Below are positions 29,149-37,912 of a stretch of 64,000 nt of DNA, in pieces. The position numbers were made by a program, and so were the translations under genes. The DNA lies in contig JACRJA010000017.1 in NCBI GenBank assembly GCA_016235745.1, positions 86,628-150,627 on the forward strand, in the 5' to 3' direction. The notes under the pieces are model-generated. The model ran no database searches and was not told where the DNA came from. It was given only the letters and a program-made list of their open reading frames with translations. The DNA comes from Rhodocyclales bacterium. GTDB lineage: Bacteria; Pseudomonadota; Gammaproteobacteria; Burkholderiales; Rhodocyclaceae. Every line of letters begins with the position of its first letter. Position 1 is the first letter of the stretch.

Positions 29149-30486
29149 ATGAAGAGAGTGTACATCCGCACGTTCGGATGCCAGATGAACGAGTACGACA
29201 CGGCCAAGATGTTCGACGTGCTCGCGGCGCGCTATGGCGCCGAACCCACCGACGATCCGCTCGAAGCCGACGTCATCCTCTTCAACACCTGCTCCGTGCG
29301 CGAAAAGGCGCAGGAGAAGGTCTTTCACGACCTGGGGCGGGTCAAGGAACTCAAGCGCCGCAAACCCGATCTCGTGATCGGCGTGGGCGGCTGCGTGGCG
29401 AGCCAGGAAGGGGAGGCCATCGTGCGCCGCGCCCCTTACGTCGACGTCGTCTTCGGACCGCAGACTCTGCACCGGCTGCCAGAGCTGATCGAAGCGCGTC
29501 GGCGCCAGGATCGGCCGCAGGTCGACATCTCTTTTCCCGAGATCGAAAAGTTCGATGCGCTGCCCGAGCCGCGAGTCGAAGGGGCGAGCGCCTTCGTTTC
29601 CATCATGGAAGGCTGCTCCAAGTACTGCTCTTTCTGCATCGTTCCGTATACGCGGGGCGAGGAGATCTCCCGTCCGCTCGAGGACGTGCTCGTCGAAGTG
29701 GCCCAACTCGCCGAACAGGGAGTCAAGGAGGTGACGCTGCTGGGGCAGAACGTCAACGCCTGGCGCGGGCGCATCACGCGCCAGGGAGACGAAGTGGGCG
29801 ACTTCGCTTTCCTGCTGGAGTGCGTGGCCGAGATCCCCGGCATCGAGCGCATCCGCTATACCACCTCGCATCCGCGCGAGATGACTTCGCGCCTGATCGC
29901 CGCCTACGAGAAGCTTCCCCAGCTCGTCAGTCACCTGCATCTGCCGGTGCAGTCCGGCTCCGACCGAGTGCTCGCGGCGATGAAACGCGGCTATACCGTG
30001 CTCGAATACAAATCCATCGTGCGGCGGCTGCGGGCGGTGCGTCCCGACCTGTCGCTGTCGTCCGACTTCATCGTCGGTTTTCCCGGCGAGACCGAGGCCG
30101 ATTTCGAGAAGACCTTGCGCCTGGTCGAAGAGCTGCAGTTCGATCATTCCTTCAGCTTCGTCTATAGCGCCCGGCCCGGTACGCCCGCGGCCGAACTGCC
30201 CGATCCGGTACCGCAGCAGACCAAGCTCGCCTGGCTCGCCCGCCTGCAGGCGCAGCTCGAGGCACAGGAGCGCGCCTTCAGCGAGGCCATGGTGGGGCGC
30301 GTCGAGCGGGTGCTCGTCACGGGGCCTTCGAAGAAAGATCCGGCCTGGCTCGCCGGCCGTACCGAGAACAATCGGGTGGTCAATTTCCGCGGCGAACCCC
30401 GGCTGGTGGGGCAGTTCGTCGACGTGAAGATCACCGAGGCGCTGCCGCACAGCCTGCGCGGGGAGGTGTCCGTCCGTGCGTCCTGA
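29149..30486 (+). CDS. miaB: tRNA-2-methylthio-N6-dimethylallyladenosine synthase MiaB
   Basis: The 445-residue radical-SAM methylthiotransferase modifies A37 of tRNAs reading UNN codons. The N-terminal cluster cysteines are C11, C48 and C82. The radical-SAM motif is CSKYCSFC (C156, C160, C163), and the C-terminal TRAM domain covers about 375-443. The start [17 protein letters not shown] is the family norm; an ATG seven codons upstream falls within the tRNA promoter. It heads the miaB-phoH-ybeY-corC-lnt cluster, found in this order in many Beta- and Gammaproteobacteria. Confidence 0.96.
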   Translation: MKRVYIRTFGCQMNEYDTAKMFDVLAARYGAEPTDDPLEADVILFNTCSVREKAQEKVFHDLGRVKELKRRKPDLVIGVGGCVASQEGEAIVRRAPYVDVVFGPQTLHRLPELIEARRRQDRPQVDISFPEIEKFDALPEPRVEGASAFVSIMEGCSKYCSFCIVPYTRGEEISRPLEDVLVEVAQLAEQGVKEVTLLGQNVNAWRGRITRQGDEVGDFAFLLECVAEIPGIERIRYTTSHPREMTSRLIAAYEKLPQLVSHLHLPVQSGSDRVLAAMKRGYTVLEYKSIVRRLRAVRPDLSLSSDFIVGFPGETEADFEKTLRLVEELQFDHSFSFVYSARPGTPAAELPDPVPQQTKLAWLARLQAQLEAQERAFSEAMVGRVERVLVTGPSKKDPAWLAGRTENNRVVNFRGEPRLVGQFVDVKITEALPHSLRGEVSVRAS

Positions 30487-31444
30487 GGTGCAATGGCTGG
30501 AGTGGCAAGCCGAGCCGCTCGACAACGCCCGGCTGGCGAACCTGTGCGGAGTGCTCGACGAGAACCTGCGCCAGATCGAATCGGCCTTCGACGTGACGAT
30601 CGCGCGGCGCAGCGGCCACTTCACCCTGGCCGGCGCGCCGACGCAAGCGAGGCTCGCGCTCGACGTCCTGCAGCGGCTATGGGCCCGCGCCGGCCAAGAG
30701 CTCTCGCTCGACGACATCCAGCTCGGCGTGATCGAACGCCTGAGCGACGCGAACGAAGCGCGAGCCGAGGAAGGCGCGGTGCCGCAGCTGCGCACGCGCA
30801 AAGGGGCGATCGGCGGGCGCACGCCGCGCCAAGTGGCCTATCTGCGTGCGATCCAATCGCACGACATCACCTTCGGCATCGGTCCGGCGGGTACCGGCAA
30901 GACCTATCTCGCGGTGGCGGCGGCCGTCGACGCCTTCGAGCGCGAACAGGTCGAACGCATCGTGCTCACGCGCCCGGCGGTGGAAGCCGGCGAGCGTCTG
31001 GGGTTTTTGCCTGGCGATCTGGCGCAGAAAGTCGACCCCTACCTTCGTCCCCTGTACGACGCGCTCTACGACCTCTTCGGCTTCGAGCGCGTGGGCAAGC
31101 TCTTCGAGCGCGGCGCGATCGAGATCGCCCCGCTCGCCTTCATGCGCGGGCGCACGCTCAATCACTCGTTCATCATTCTGGACGAGGCGCAGAACACCAC
31201 CCCCGAGCAGATGAAGATGTTCCTGACGCGCATCGGCATCGGCTCCAAGGCGGTGATCACGGGCGATCTCACCCAGATCGACCTGCCGCGCGGCACCAAG
31301 AGCGGTCTGGCGCAGGCGCGCGAGGTGCTGGCCGAAGTGCGCGGCGTGGCCTTCACCCAGTTCCTCAAGGAAGACGTGGTGCGCCACCCGCTGGTGGCGC
31401 GCATCGTCGAAGCCTATGACCGCCTCGAAGGAGCGCAAGGGTGA
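30476..31444 (+). CDS. ybeZ: PhoH-like ATPase (YbeZ)
   Basis: The 322-residue PhoH family ATPase has an N-terminal KH-like region and Walker A GPAGTGKT (136-143). The Walker B is FIILDEAQN, followed by the GDLTQIDLP sensor segment. It works with YbeY in rRNA processing in E. coli. GTG at 30476 is chosen because GGAGGT lies eight bases upstream; the gene therefore overlaps the miaB end by 11 bases. The stop overlaps the ybeY GTG. Confidence 0.93.
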   Translation: MRPEVQWLEWQAEPLDNARLANLCGVLDENLRQIESAFDVTIARRSGHFTLAGAPTQARLALDVLQRLWARAGQELSLDDIQLGVIERLSDANEARAEEGAVPQLRTRKGAIGGRTPRQVAYLRAIQSHDITFGIGPAGTGKTYLAVAAAVDAFEREQVERIVLTRPAVEAGERLGFLPGDLAQKVDPYLRPLYDALYDLFGFERVGKLFERGAIEIAPLAFMRGRTLNHSFIILDEAQNTTPEQMKMFLTRIGIGSKAVITGDLTQIDLPRGTKSGLAQAREVLAEVRGVAFTQFLKEDVVRHPLVARIVEAYDRLEGAQG

Positions 31445-31890
31445 AGCGTCTGCGCCTGAGCTATCAGCGGGCCTGCGCCGCCGAAGTCCCGCCGCGCGCC
31501 GCCGTGCTGCGCTGGGCGCGTGCCGCCTTATTGGAAGGAGAGGCCCAGGTGACGGTGCGTTTCGTCGACGCCGACGAAGGACGTGAACTGAACCGGCGCT
31601 TCCGCGGCAAGGAGTACGCCACCAACGTGCTTTCTTTCGTCTATGATCTTCCCAAAGAAGCCGGCTTGATGGGGGATCTGGTCCTATGCGCGCCGGTGGT
31701 GGCGCGCGAGGCCGCGGAGCAGGGCAAGCCCCTGGCGGCGCATTACGCGCACCTGATCGTCCATGGTATGCTGCACTTGCAAGGCTACGACCACGAGGAC
31801 GAAGCGCAGGCGTCCGAGATGGAGACGCTCGAGCGCGAGGTGCTCGGGCGGCTCGGTTTTCCCGACCCTTATGCTGACGAGGAGCGATGA
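31441..31890 (+). CDS. ybeY: Endoribonuclease YbeY, 16S rRNA maturation factor
   Basis: The 149-residue zinc-dependent RNase acts in 16S rRNA 3' maturation and ribosome quality control. The metal motif H-x3-H-x5-H is [11 protein letters not shown] (H108, H112, H118). NVLSF and [16 protein letters not shown] are family blocks. GTG start at 31441 overlaps the phoH-like stop (GTGA), and its own stop overlaps corC (ATGA). Confidence 0.95.
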   Translation: MKRLRLSYQRACAAEVPPRAAVLRWARAALLEGEAQVTVRFVDADEGRELNRRFRGKEYATNVLSFVYDLPKEAGLMGDLVLCAPVVAREAAEQGKPLAAHYAHLIVHGMLHLQGYDHEDEAQASEMETLEREVLGRLGFPDPYADEER

Positions 31891-32738
31891 AAGACGAGGA
31901 ACCTTCCCCCCGTAACTGGTGGGACCGACTGACCGCGTTCTGGTCGCGCGAACCGGAGACGCGCGAGGAACTGCTGGAAGTGCTGCGCTCGGCCTGTGAG
32001 CGCAATCTGTTCGATGCCGAGGCGTTGTCCATCATCGAAGGCGCCTTGGCGACCTCCGAGATGCGCGTGCGCGACGTGATGGTGCCGCGCAGCCAGATGG
32101 ACGTGATCCGCATCGACGACCCGATCGAGGAGATCGCGCGTTTCGTAGCCGAGACCAATCATTCGCGTTTTCCGGCGATCGGCGAGAGCAAGGACGACAT
32201 CGTCGGCATTTTTCTTGCCAAGGATCTGATCCGCTACTTCGCCGGTTTCCCCTTCGATCTGCGCGACAGCCTGCGCCCGGCCGTGTTCGTGCCGGAATCC
32301 AAACGGCTGGACCTTTTGCTGCGTGAATTCCGCCGCCGGCGCAACCACATGGCCATCGTCGCCGACGAATACGGCGGGGTGAGCGGCCTGGTGACGATCG
32401 AGGACGTGCTCGAGCAGATCGTCGGCGAGATCGAAGACGAATACGACTTCGACGAGCCGGAAGACGCCATCCGGCTCGAAGCCGACGGCAGCTACCGCAT
32501 CAAGGCGACGATGGAGCTCATCGACTTCAACGAGGCCTTCGGGACCGAATTCTCTGACGAAGAGAGTGACACCATCGGCGGGCTCGTGATCCACCGGCTC
32601 GGGCGCTTGCCGCAGCGCGGCGAGCGTGTCGAGATCGACGGCTGGACTTTCGAGGTGCTGCGCGCCGATAGCCGCCGGCTGCACTGGCTGCGCGTGCACC
32701 CGCCGGCCACATTGGACGGAGAGGCGAGCGCAGGGTGA
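31887..32738 (+). CDS. corC: CorC/HlyC-type CBS-domain protein
   Basis: The 283-residue cytoplasmic protein has two CBS domains, beginning [18 protein letters not shown] and ending near [18 protein letters not shown]-terminal CorC_HlyC transporter-associated domain covers about 205-275. In E. coli YbeX/CorC is linked to Mg2+/Co2+ resistance and ribosome metabolism. There is no membrane part, so it is the short YbeX form. Overlaps at both ends with ybeY and lnt support translation as one transcript. Confidence 0.93.
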   Translation: MKDEEPSPRNWWDRLTAFWSREPETREELLEVLRSACERNLFDAEALSIIEGALATSEMRVRDVMVPRSQMDVIRIDDPIEEIARFVAETNHSRFPAIGESKDDIVGIFLAKDLIRYFAGFPFDLRDSLRPAVFVPESKRLDLLLREFRRRRNHMAIVADEYGGVSGLVTIEDVLEQIVGEIEDEYDFDEPEDAIRLEADGSYRIKATMELIDFNEAFGTEFSDEESDTIGGLVIHRLGRLPQRGERVEIDGWTFEVLRADSRRLHWLRVHPPATLDGEASAG

Positions 32739-34258
32739 GGATGGCCGCCTGGCTGCCGCCTCTGGCCCTGCGCGGCCGCGCTCTGCCGCCTTGGGCCGGG
32801 GGAATCCTGCTTGCCGCTGCCGGAGCGAGCGCCACTTGGGCGTTTGCTCCGACGGAAGCGTTCTGGTACTTGCCCGTTGCACTCATGGCGTTTTTTCTCG
32901 CGCTTGTCCAGGCGAGTCCGCGGCAGGCCATGTTTGCGGCCTTTCTCTGGGCCTGGCCTTATTTCCTCGTGGGAGTAGGGTGGCTGTCGGTGGCGCTCGC
33001 GCGCTACGGCGGGCTGCCCTGGCCGGCCGCCTGGGCGGCGGTAGCGCTCTTCGCCGCCTATCTCGCCGCATGGTGGGCCTTGGCGGCGGGTGTGGCCGTG
33101 CGCTGGTCTCCCTCAGGAAGCCCTTTTCGCCGGGCGCTCTTTACGGCGGCAGTCTTCACTGCAGCTGAATGGGCGCGCGGCTGGGTCTTCACCGGGTTTC
33201 CCTGGCTCACTCCCGGCCTGAGCCAGACGCCGCCCAGCCCCTTGGCAGGATTTTATCCGCTCGTCGGGGCGCAGGGGGTGGGTTTCCTTCTCTTCGCCTT
33301 TGCCGGGCTCATCGCCTTTGGCCTGTCCTGGCGGCGCTGGCTGCCGTTTCTTGCCCTCGCCCTTGCGCTCGGCGGCGCCCTGCGCAGCGTGGAATGGTCC
33401 AAGCCGGTGGGCGCACCGCTTGCGGTGAGCCTGGTGCAGCCGGCGATTCCCCAGGATCAGAAATGGGACGGGGCGCTGCTAGGGCGCCACCTCTGGCGCC
33501 AGGCCGAGCTGCTCGCCCAGACGCACGGCACGCTGGTAGTGCTGCCTGAGACCTCTCTGCCGCTGCTCGAATCCCAGATCCCCGAGGAGTGGCGCAAGCT
33601 CGTGGCGCAGGTCTTGGGCGAGGATCGCACCGTGCTCTATGGCGCGTTTACGCACGATGCGGCAGGGGTCATCCACAATTCGGCGGTGGCTCAGGGCAAG
33701 GTCGCGCCTTTTTCCTATCACAAACGCCACCTCGTGCCGTTTGGCGAATACTCGCCGCCGCTCTTCGGCTGGTTTTTCCGCGCCCTGTCGATTCCCATGT
33801 CGGATCAGGGGCCCGGTGCTCCCCGGCAAGCCTTGTTGCGCATCGGCGAGAGCGCGGCGGCGGTCAATATCTGCTATGAGAGCGCCTTCGCCGACCTGAT
33901 CGCCGGGGACGTGCGCGCCGGTGCCACCTGGCTGCTCAATCTCTCCAATCTCGCCTGGTACGACCACAGTGCAGCGCAAGCTCAGCATGCGCAGATCGGC
34001 CGGGTACGGGCGCTGGAGAGCGCTCGCCCCTGGATTCAGGCAACGAACACGGGCGTGAGCGTGGGGTTCGACGCCGATGGCCGGGTGCTCGCGGCTTTGT
34101 CCGAATGGCGCGAAGGCACGTTGGACCTGGCGGTGCAGGGCAGGGAAGGTCTCACCCCCTTCGTGCGTCTTGGCGGAGAAGCGCCGCTCGTATTGGCCGT
34201 GTTGATCGTGGCGGTGCTCGGGGCGCGGCGCTTCCGGCGGAAAACGCCCTCGGTTTGA
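32735..34258 (+). CDS. lnt: Apolipoprotein N-acyltransferase
   Basis: The 507-residue inner-membrane enzyme transfers the third acyl chain to lipoproteins. Six or more N-terminal membrane helices are followed by a periplasmic nitrilase domain. Catalytic residues are E272 (LPETS), K330 (SYHKRHLVPFGEY) and C380 (NICYESAF). A final membrane helix is at the C-terminus. The GTG at 32735 overlaps the corC stop; ATG at 32741 is an alternative start. It is the last gene of the miaB cluster. Confidence 0.95.
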   Translation: MRMAAWLPPLALRGRALPPWAGGILLAAAGASATWAFAPTEAFWYLPVALMAFFLALVQASPRQAMFAAFLWAWPYFLVGVGWLSVALARYGGLPWPAAWAAVALFAAYLAAWWALAAGVAVRWSPSGSPFRRALFTAAVFTAAEWARGWVFTGFPWLTPGLSQTPPSPLAGFYPLVGAQGVGFLLFAFAGLIAFGLSWRRWLPFLALALALGGALRSVEWSKPVGAPLAVSLVQPAIPQDQKWDGALLGRHLWRQAELLAQTHGTLVVLPETSLPLLESQIPEEWRKLVAQVLGEDRTVLYGAFTHDAAGVIHNSAVAQGKVAPFSYHKRHLVPFGEYSPPLFGWFFRALSIPMSDQGPGAPRQALLRIGESAAAVNICYESAFADLIAGDVRAGATWLLNLSNLAWYDHSAAQAQHAQIGRVRALESARPWIQATNTGVSVGFDADGRVLAALSEWREGTLDLAVQGREGLTPFVRLGGEAPLVLAVLIVAVLGARRFRRKTPSV

Positions 34259-34299
34259 GAATCGAGGCTTGCCCCAAGTGGTGATTCCTCCCCACGAGC

Positions 34300-34318
34300 A
34301 AAATTTCAATTTACGGAC
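34300..34318 (-). repeat. Left arm of an inverted repeat flanking a 2-kb segment
   Basis: AAAATTTCAATTTACGGAC is the reverse complement of GTCCGTAAATTGAAATTTT. The right arm at 36343-36360 reads the same with one A fewer. The arm lies in an AT-rich stretch (34300-34470) that contrasts with the GC-rich surroundings. Confidence 0.6.
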
Positions 34319-34408
34319 CAAGCTTGAAAAAGCTTCCAACCTATCCTACCTAACTACTTCACTTCTATAGGCAAAAAGAACTTTAGGAAAAATCGGTGAT
34401 CTTAGTTG

Positions 34409-34420
34409 GTAAATTGAAAT
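34409..34420 (+). repeat. Internal copy of the inverted-repeat core
   Basis: GTAAATTGAAAT repeats the core of both arms, in the orientation of the right arm, 53 bases before the recombinase-like gene. Copies at 34303-34314 (inverted), here and at 36347-36358 could be binding sites of that protein. Confidence 0.45.
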
Positions 34421-34473
34421 CCATGTTAAGCTATATTCGTACGAGAAATTCATGTCCTGTAGAGTAGGGTACC

Positions 34474-35466
34474 ATGAGAAAAACGGCCCCCGTTGCATTT
34501 CCTGCGCGTAATGGTACTTTTTGGCCGGCGGACGACTTGCGCTCGTGGCGAGAAGCTCCGCGTGAGAGTTTCCTGGATTGGCTATCGCAACAACGCGTAG
34601 TCCATGACCGGCAGTTTCGGCGCAGCTCGATGAAAACCTATGTGGCGATTTTTTCTTGGTGGCTCGATGCGCTCGAAAGGGAAGGGGTCGGCCTGCTCGA
34701 AGCCTCGCCCAAAGATGGAGCAAACATCTTTGCCGCCCATGAGCTCGAACCTGTGTCACGCCGCCGTTATCTCCAGCTGCTCGATCGCGTGTATCGTCAT
34801 CTATCGCGTATCGGCTGGTCAGGAGCGCATCCTTTGCGCGGGGAGCTCGCGAAAGAGAAAATCCTGGATCCCGAAGATCCCGAAAATTTGCATGAAGCGG
34901 AGCTTGCCACCGTCGTCGATCGGCTCGAAGCCTTGCCGGGCTGGCGAGGCAAGAGGGATCGGGCAGCGGCAGGTTTGCTGCTGGGCGCCGGTTTGCGGGC
35001 CAATGAATTGATCGGGCTTCGCGTGGGAGACATTTCGCCTCTCTACGAGATCGAGGTGCGCCCAAACAGCGTCCACAGGGCGCATCGGACGCTCATCTTG
35101 CCGGAAGGTCCCTGGCGCGCCTGGATCGATGCCTGGCAGTACGAGCGCAAGGCTTCATCCATCCCCGGCGACGTCTTTTGTCCCGCTACGCGGCGAGGTT
35201 CTGCTTTTTCCCTATCGGGGCTTTTTCGCCGCGTCAATCTCTGGCTTGGTCCTTTAGTGGAAGCACACGGACAGACGGGGCCGAACCTCTTGCGCAACAC
35301 TTTCGCGCGTTTGGCCCTGACCTGCGGCCGCTATAGTCTCGAAGAGGTGCAGGAGTTCCTCGGTCATGAAGAACAGCGCGCTACCTTGCGCCATGTCGCG
35401 GCGCTGGGCAAGAAAGCCCGTCTGGCGGGCGCGCCCGTGCCCGAAGTGCTCTTCCTCTCTCCCTGA
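34474..35466 (+). CDS. Tyrosine-recombinase-like protein lacking the catalytic tyrosine
   Basis: The 330-residue protein has an N-terminal SAM-like core-binding domain (about 30-125) and a C-terminal integrase domain. Box I is GAGLRANELIGLRVGD (R175). Box II reads NLLRNTFARLAL, with R274 kept but the first histidine replaced by N271. LGHEEQRATLRHV keeps H298, but no tyrosine follows at the expected place near residue 306. It therefore probably cannot cut DNA in the usual way. It could be a DNA-binding regulator, a dead relic, or a variant family using another residue. The AT-rich leader and flanking inverted repeats suggest horizontal arrival. Confidence 0.65.
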   Translation: MRKTAPVAFPARNGTFWPADDLRSWREAPRESFLDWLSQQRVVHDRQFRRSSMKTYVAIFSWWLDALEREGVGLLEASPKDGANIFAAHELEPVSRRRYLQLLDRVYRHLSRIGWSGAHPLRGELAKEKILDPEDPENLHEAELATVVDRLEALPGWRGKRDRAAAGLLLGAGLRANELIGLRVGDISPLYEIEVRPNSVHRAHRTLILPEGPWRAWIDAWQYERKASSIPGDVFCPATRRGSAFSLSGLFRRVNLWLGPLVEAHGQTGPNLLRNTFARLALTCGRYSLEEVQEFLGHEEQRATLRHVAALGKKARLAGAPVPEVLFLSP

Positions 35467-35513
35467 AGTAAAATCGTGATAATTTGTATTATGTAAAATA
35501 ACCTTGGAAGCCC

Positions 35514-35987
35514 ATGATGAACCTTAAGTCGGTTGCTGTTTTCGTAGTCTGCCTATTCGGCGGCACCCTGCTCGCCAAGGCGGAGGAAATCGGTTGCGTC
35601 ACCACCGCATGGAAGCTCATCGGCGCGAACCACAAGGTCTGCGTTGAGGCATTCAAAGATCCCAAGGTGCCAGGGGTCACCTGCCACGTCAGCCAGGCCA
35701 GGACGGGAGGCATTTCGGGAGCCTTCGGTGTGGCACAAGACCCATCGCAGTTTTCCCCGGCCTGCCGGCAGACCGGTCCGATCGTCTTGCCGGCGCGTCT
35801 GCCCAAAGAAGAAACGGTGTTTTCCGAAGATACTTCGCTTCTCTTCAAAGAGACGCGAGTGGTTCGTCTTTGGGATGAAAAGAACAATACCCTAGTATAT
35901 CTTGCGATCAGCCGAAGGGTCATCGAAGGTTCGCCTTTCAACAGCCTATCGACGGTACCCGTGATGCCATGGGGAAGTTCGCGCTAG
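35514..35987 (+). CDS. creA: CreA family periplasmic protein
   Basis: The 157-residue secreted protein has a signal peptide (residues 1-23, ending LLAKA). EEIGCVTTAWKLIGANHKV, VTCHVSQARTGGISG, VVRLWDEKNNTLVYLA and the C-terminal STVPVMPW all match E. coli CreA from memory. The molecular role of CreA is unknown. Its position between a recombinase-like gene and an MNT gene, inside the inverted repeats, is unusual. Two ATG codons are adjacent; 35514 is given. No obvious partner is nearby. Confidence 0.9.
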   Translation: MMNLKSVAVFVVCLFGGTLLAKAEEIGCVTTAWKLIGANHKVCVEAFKDPKVPGVTCHVSQARTGGISGAFGVAQDPSQFSPACRQTGPIVLPARLPKEETVFSEDTSLLFKETRVVRLWDEKNNTLVYLAISRRVIEGSPFNSLSTVPVMPWGSSR

Positions 35988-36029
35988 CTTGCATACACTC
36001 TCAACGGGTTTCGATAAGGAAGGATGCCC

Positions 36030-36320
36030 ATGCGACCGTCTGTTGCGCTTGAAATGAAGCGAAGCGCGGTGCGTGAAGCGGTAGGCCGCTTCCGCGCCGC
36101 GAACCCGCGCGTCTTCGGTTCGGTGCTGCATGGCACCGACCGTGATGGCAGCGACCTCGATCTGCTGGTCGATGCGCTGCCTGGTGCAACGCTATTCGAT
36201 CTTGGTGGCCTGCAAGACGAACTGGAATCTCTGCTCGGTCTGCACGTCGATCTGCTAACCCCCGGCGACCTGCCGCCGAAGTTCCGGGCCAAGGTGCTCG
36301 CGGAGGCGCAACCGGTATGA
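36030..36320 (+). CDS. Orphan MNT-domain nucleotidyltransferase
   Basis: The 96-residue minimal nucleotidyltransferase has the motif GSVLHGTD (30-37) and SDLDLLVD (D42, D44). Family members usually pair with a DUF86/HepT HEPN protein whose gene follows with an ATGA overlap. Here that ATGA exists at 36317-36320, but the partner stops after five codons. ATG at 36030 is preferred because AAGGAAGG precedes it at a suitable distance; ATG 36024 sits directly on the Shine-Dalgarno. Confidence 0.8.
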   Translation: MRPSVALEMKRSAVREAVGRFRAANPRVFGSVLHGTDRDGSDLDLLVDALPGATLFDLGGLQDELESLLGLHVDLLTPGDLPPKFRAKVLAEAQPV

Positions 36321-36334
36321 GCGAGAACCACTGA
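36317..36334 (+). pseudogene. Five-codon remnant of a DUF86/HepT partner gene
   Basis: ATG AGC GAG AAC CAC TGA overlaps the MNT stop, as the start of a HepT gene normally does. MSEN is a common HepT N-terminus. The rest is missing: an inverted-repeat arm starts 9 bases later and the 142-bp palindromic element 45 bases later. A chance short frame cannot be ruled out. Confidence 0.35.
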
Positions 36335-36342
36335 CTGGCGTA

Positions 36343-36360
36343 GTCCGTAAATTGAATTTT
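36343..36360 (+). repeat. Right arm of the inverted repeat flanking a 2-kb segment
   Basis: GTCCGTAAATTGAATTTT matches the reverse complement of the left arm at 34300-34318 with a single missing A. Between them lie the recombinase-like gene, creA and the orphan MNT gene. Confidence 0.6.
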
Positions 36361-36378
36361 CTGTGCTTTCGTACCCGC

Positions 36379-36520
36379 GGGCGCCGCGAACAAACGTCGC
36401 AATCGGCTGCAGGACAAGGCGCACGGAGCGCAGGAGACGAGACCTATGAAAAGATAGACGAGCCGGCGAGCACCGCGCAACGCCGCCATGCGGCCGCGCG
36501 GTAGATGGTTCGCGACGCCC
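36379..36520. repeat. 142-bp palindromic MITE-like element, copy B
   Basis: The ends are GGGCGCCGCGAACAAAC and, reverse-complemented, GGGCGTCGCGAACCA. Read on the minus strand it aligns with copy A (2173-2315) over its full length at about 80% identity with one-base indels only. It sits about 85 bases before metY, with the same orientation relative to the following gene as copy A has to the MFS gene. The remaining 36335-36604 interval holds only an inverted-repeat arm and the metY promoter. Confidence 0.8.
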
Positions 36521-36566
36521 ACGAATAACGACATTCCTTCCCTGCCCTGTTTAGCCCTGCCCGCCG

Positions 36567-36575
36567 TGCTATATT
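36567..36575 (+). promoter_or_regulatory. Extended -10 promoter of metY
   Basis: TGCTATATT is a TGn extended -10. It lies about 30 bases before the metY ATG, just downstream of repeat copy B. The -35 region is weak. The metY Shine-Dalgarno AGGAG follows at 36593-36597. Confidence 0.5.
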
Positions 36576-36604
36576 TTCGCAACTCATCCGACAGGAGCCC
36601 TTCC

Positions 36605-37876
36605 ATGCGCATCGAGACGATCGCCATCCACGGCGGCTATACGCCCGACCCGACCACCAAGGCCGTGGCGGTGCCCATCTACCAGACCACGTCCTACGCC
36701 TTCGACGACACCCAGCACGGCGCCGACCTGTTCGATCTCAAGGTGCCGGGCAACATCTATACCCGCATGATGAACCCGACCTGCGACGTGCTGGAAAAGC
36801 GCGTCGCGGCCATGGAAGGCGGCATCGCGGGTCTGGCGCTCGCCTCGGGCATGGCCGCCATCACCTACGCCATCCAGACGATTGCCGAAGCCGGGGACAA
36901 CATCGTGAGCTCCGCCACCCTCTATGGCGGCACCTACAACCTCTTCGCCCATACCCTGCCCAAATACGGCATCGAGGTGCGCTTTGCCGACCACCGCGAC
37001 CCCGCCTCCTTCGCGCGACTCATCGACGGCAAGACCAAGGCGATCTTCTGCGAATCGATCGGCAATCCCTTGGGCAACATCACCGACTTCGAGCGGCTGG
37101 CGGCGATCGCCCACGAGCATGGGCTGCCGCTCATCGTCGACAACACCGTCCCCTCCCCTTACCTGTGCCGCCCTTTCGAGCACGGCGCCGACATCGTGGT
37201 GCACTCCCTCACCAAGTACCTCGGCGGGCACGGCACCTCCATCGGTGGGATCATCGTCGACAGCGGCAAGTTTCCCTGGGCCGAACAGGCAGCGCGCTTT
37301 CGCGTGCTCGTCGAACCCGACCCGTCGTATCACGGCGTGAGCTACACGGAAACGTTTGGCGCAGCCGCCTACATCGCCCGCGCCCGCGTGGTGCCGCTGC
37401 GCAACATGGGGGCGGCGCTGAGCCCCTTCAACGCCTTTCTCATCCTGCAAGGAATCGAAACCCTGCCGCTGCGTATGGAACGCATCTGCGACAATGCCGT
37501 GCGCATCGCCCACTTCCTGCGCACCCACGCCAAAGTGGGCTGGGTCAACTATGCCGGCCTGCCCGACCACCCCGATCACGCGCTGGTGCAGAAATACCTC
37601 GGCGGCCGCGCTTCCGGCATCCTCACGTTTGGCGTCAAGGGAGGCCGTGAGGCCGGGGCGCGCTTCCAGGACGCCCTCAAGCTGGTGACGCGGCTCGTGA
37701 ACATCGGCGACGCGAAGACGCTCGCCTGCCACCCCGCCTCCACCACCCACCGGCAGCTGAGCAAGGAAGAGCTGGAGAAAGCCGGCGTGAGCGAAGACAT
37801 GATCCGCCTGTCGGTGGGCATCGAGCACGTCGACGACCTGATCGAAGATCTCGACCAGGCCCTCGCCGCTGCCTGA
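36605..37876 (+). CDS. metY: O-acetylhomoserine (thiol)-lyase / sulfhydrylase
   Basis: The 423-residue PLP enzyme makes homocysteine from O-acetylhomoserine and sulfide (direct sulfhydrylation) in methionine synthesis. The PLP lysine is K204 in [11 protein letters not shown]. The N-terminus [19 protein letters not shown] and [15 protein letters not shown] are typical of MetY rather than MetB/MetC, and the length (about 425) also fits MetY. The start MRIETIA has AGGAG seven bases upstream. No SAM riboswitch structure is apparent in the leader. Confidence 0.93.
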   Translation: MRIETIAIHGGYTPDPTTKAVAVPIYQTTSYAFDDTQHGADLFDLKVPGNIYTRMMNPTCDVLEKRVAAMEGGIAGLALASGMAAITYAIQTIAEAGDNIVSSATLYGGTYNLFAHTLPKYGIEVRFADHRDPASFARLIDGKTKAIFCESIGNPLGNITDFERLAAIAHEHGLPLIVDNTVPSPYLCRPFEHGADIVVHSLTKYLGGHGTSIGGIIVDSGKFPWAEQAARFRVLVEPDPSYHGVSYTETFGAAAYIARARVVPLRNMGAALSPFNAFLILQGIETLPLRMERICDNAVRIAHFLRTHAKVGWVNYAGLPDHPDHALVQKYLGGRASGILTFGVKGGREAGARFQDALKLVTRLVNIGDAKTLACHPASTTHRQLSKEELEKAGVSEDMIRLSVGIEHVDDLIEDLDQALAAA

Positions 37877-37884
37877 TTCCCCTG

Positions 37885-37908
37885 CCCCGGCCCCTGTGTG
37901 GGTCGGGG
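37885..37908. terminator. Bidirectional hairpin between metY and ugd
   Basis: CCCCGGCCC (37885-37893) pairs with GGGTCGGGG (37900-37908), nine pairs including one G-U, with a six-base loop. It lies in the 36-base gap between two convergent genes. There is no U-tract, so it may act as a weak terminator or RNA-end stabiliser. Confidence 0.55.
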
Positions 37909-37912
37909 TCAG

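Noticed and set aside
36521..36604. SAM or SAH riboswitch before metY
   Set aside because: The leader after the promoter-like -10 is only about 25 bases and shows no conserved riboswitch stems.
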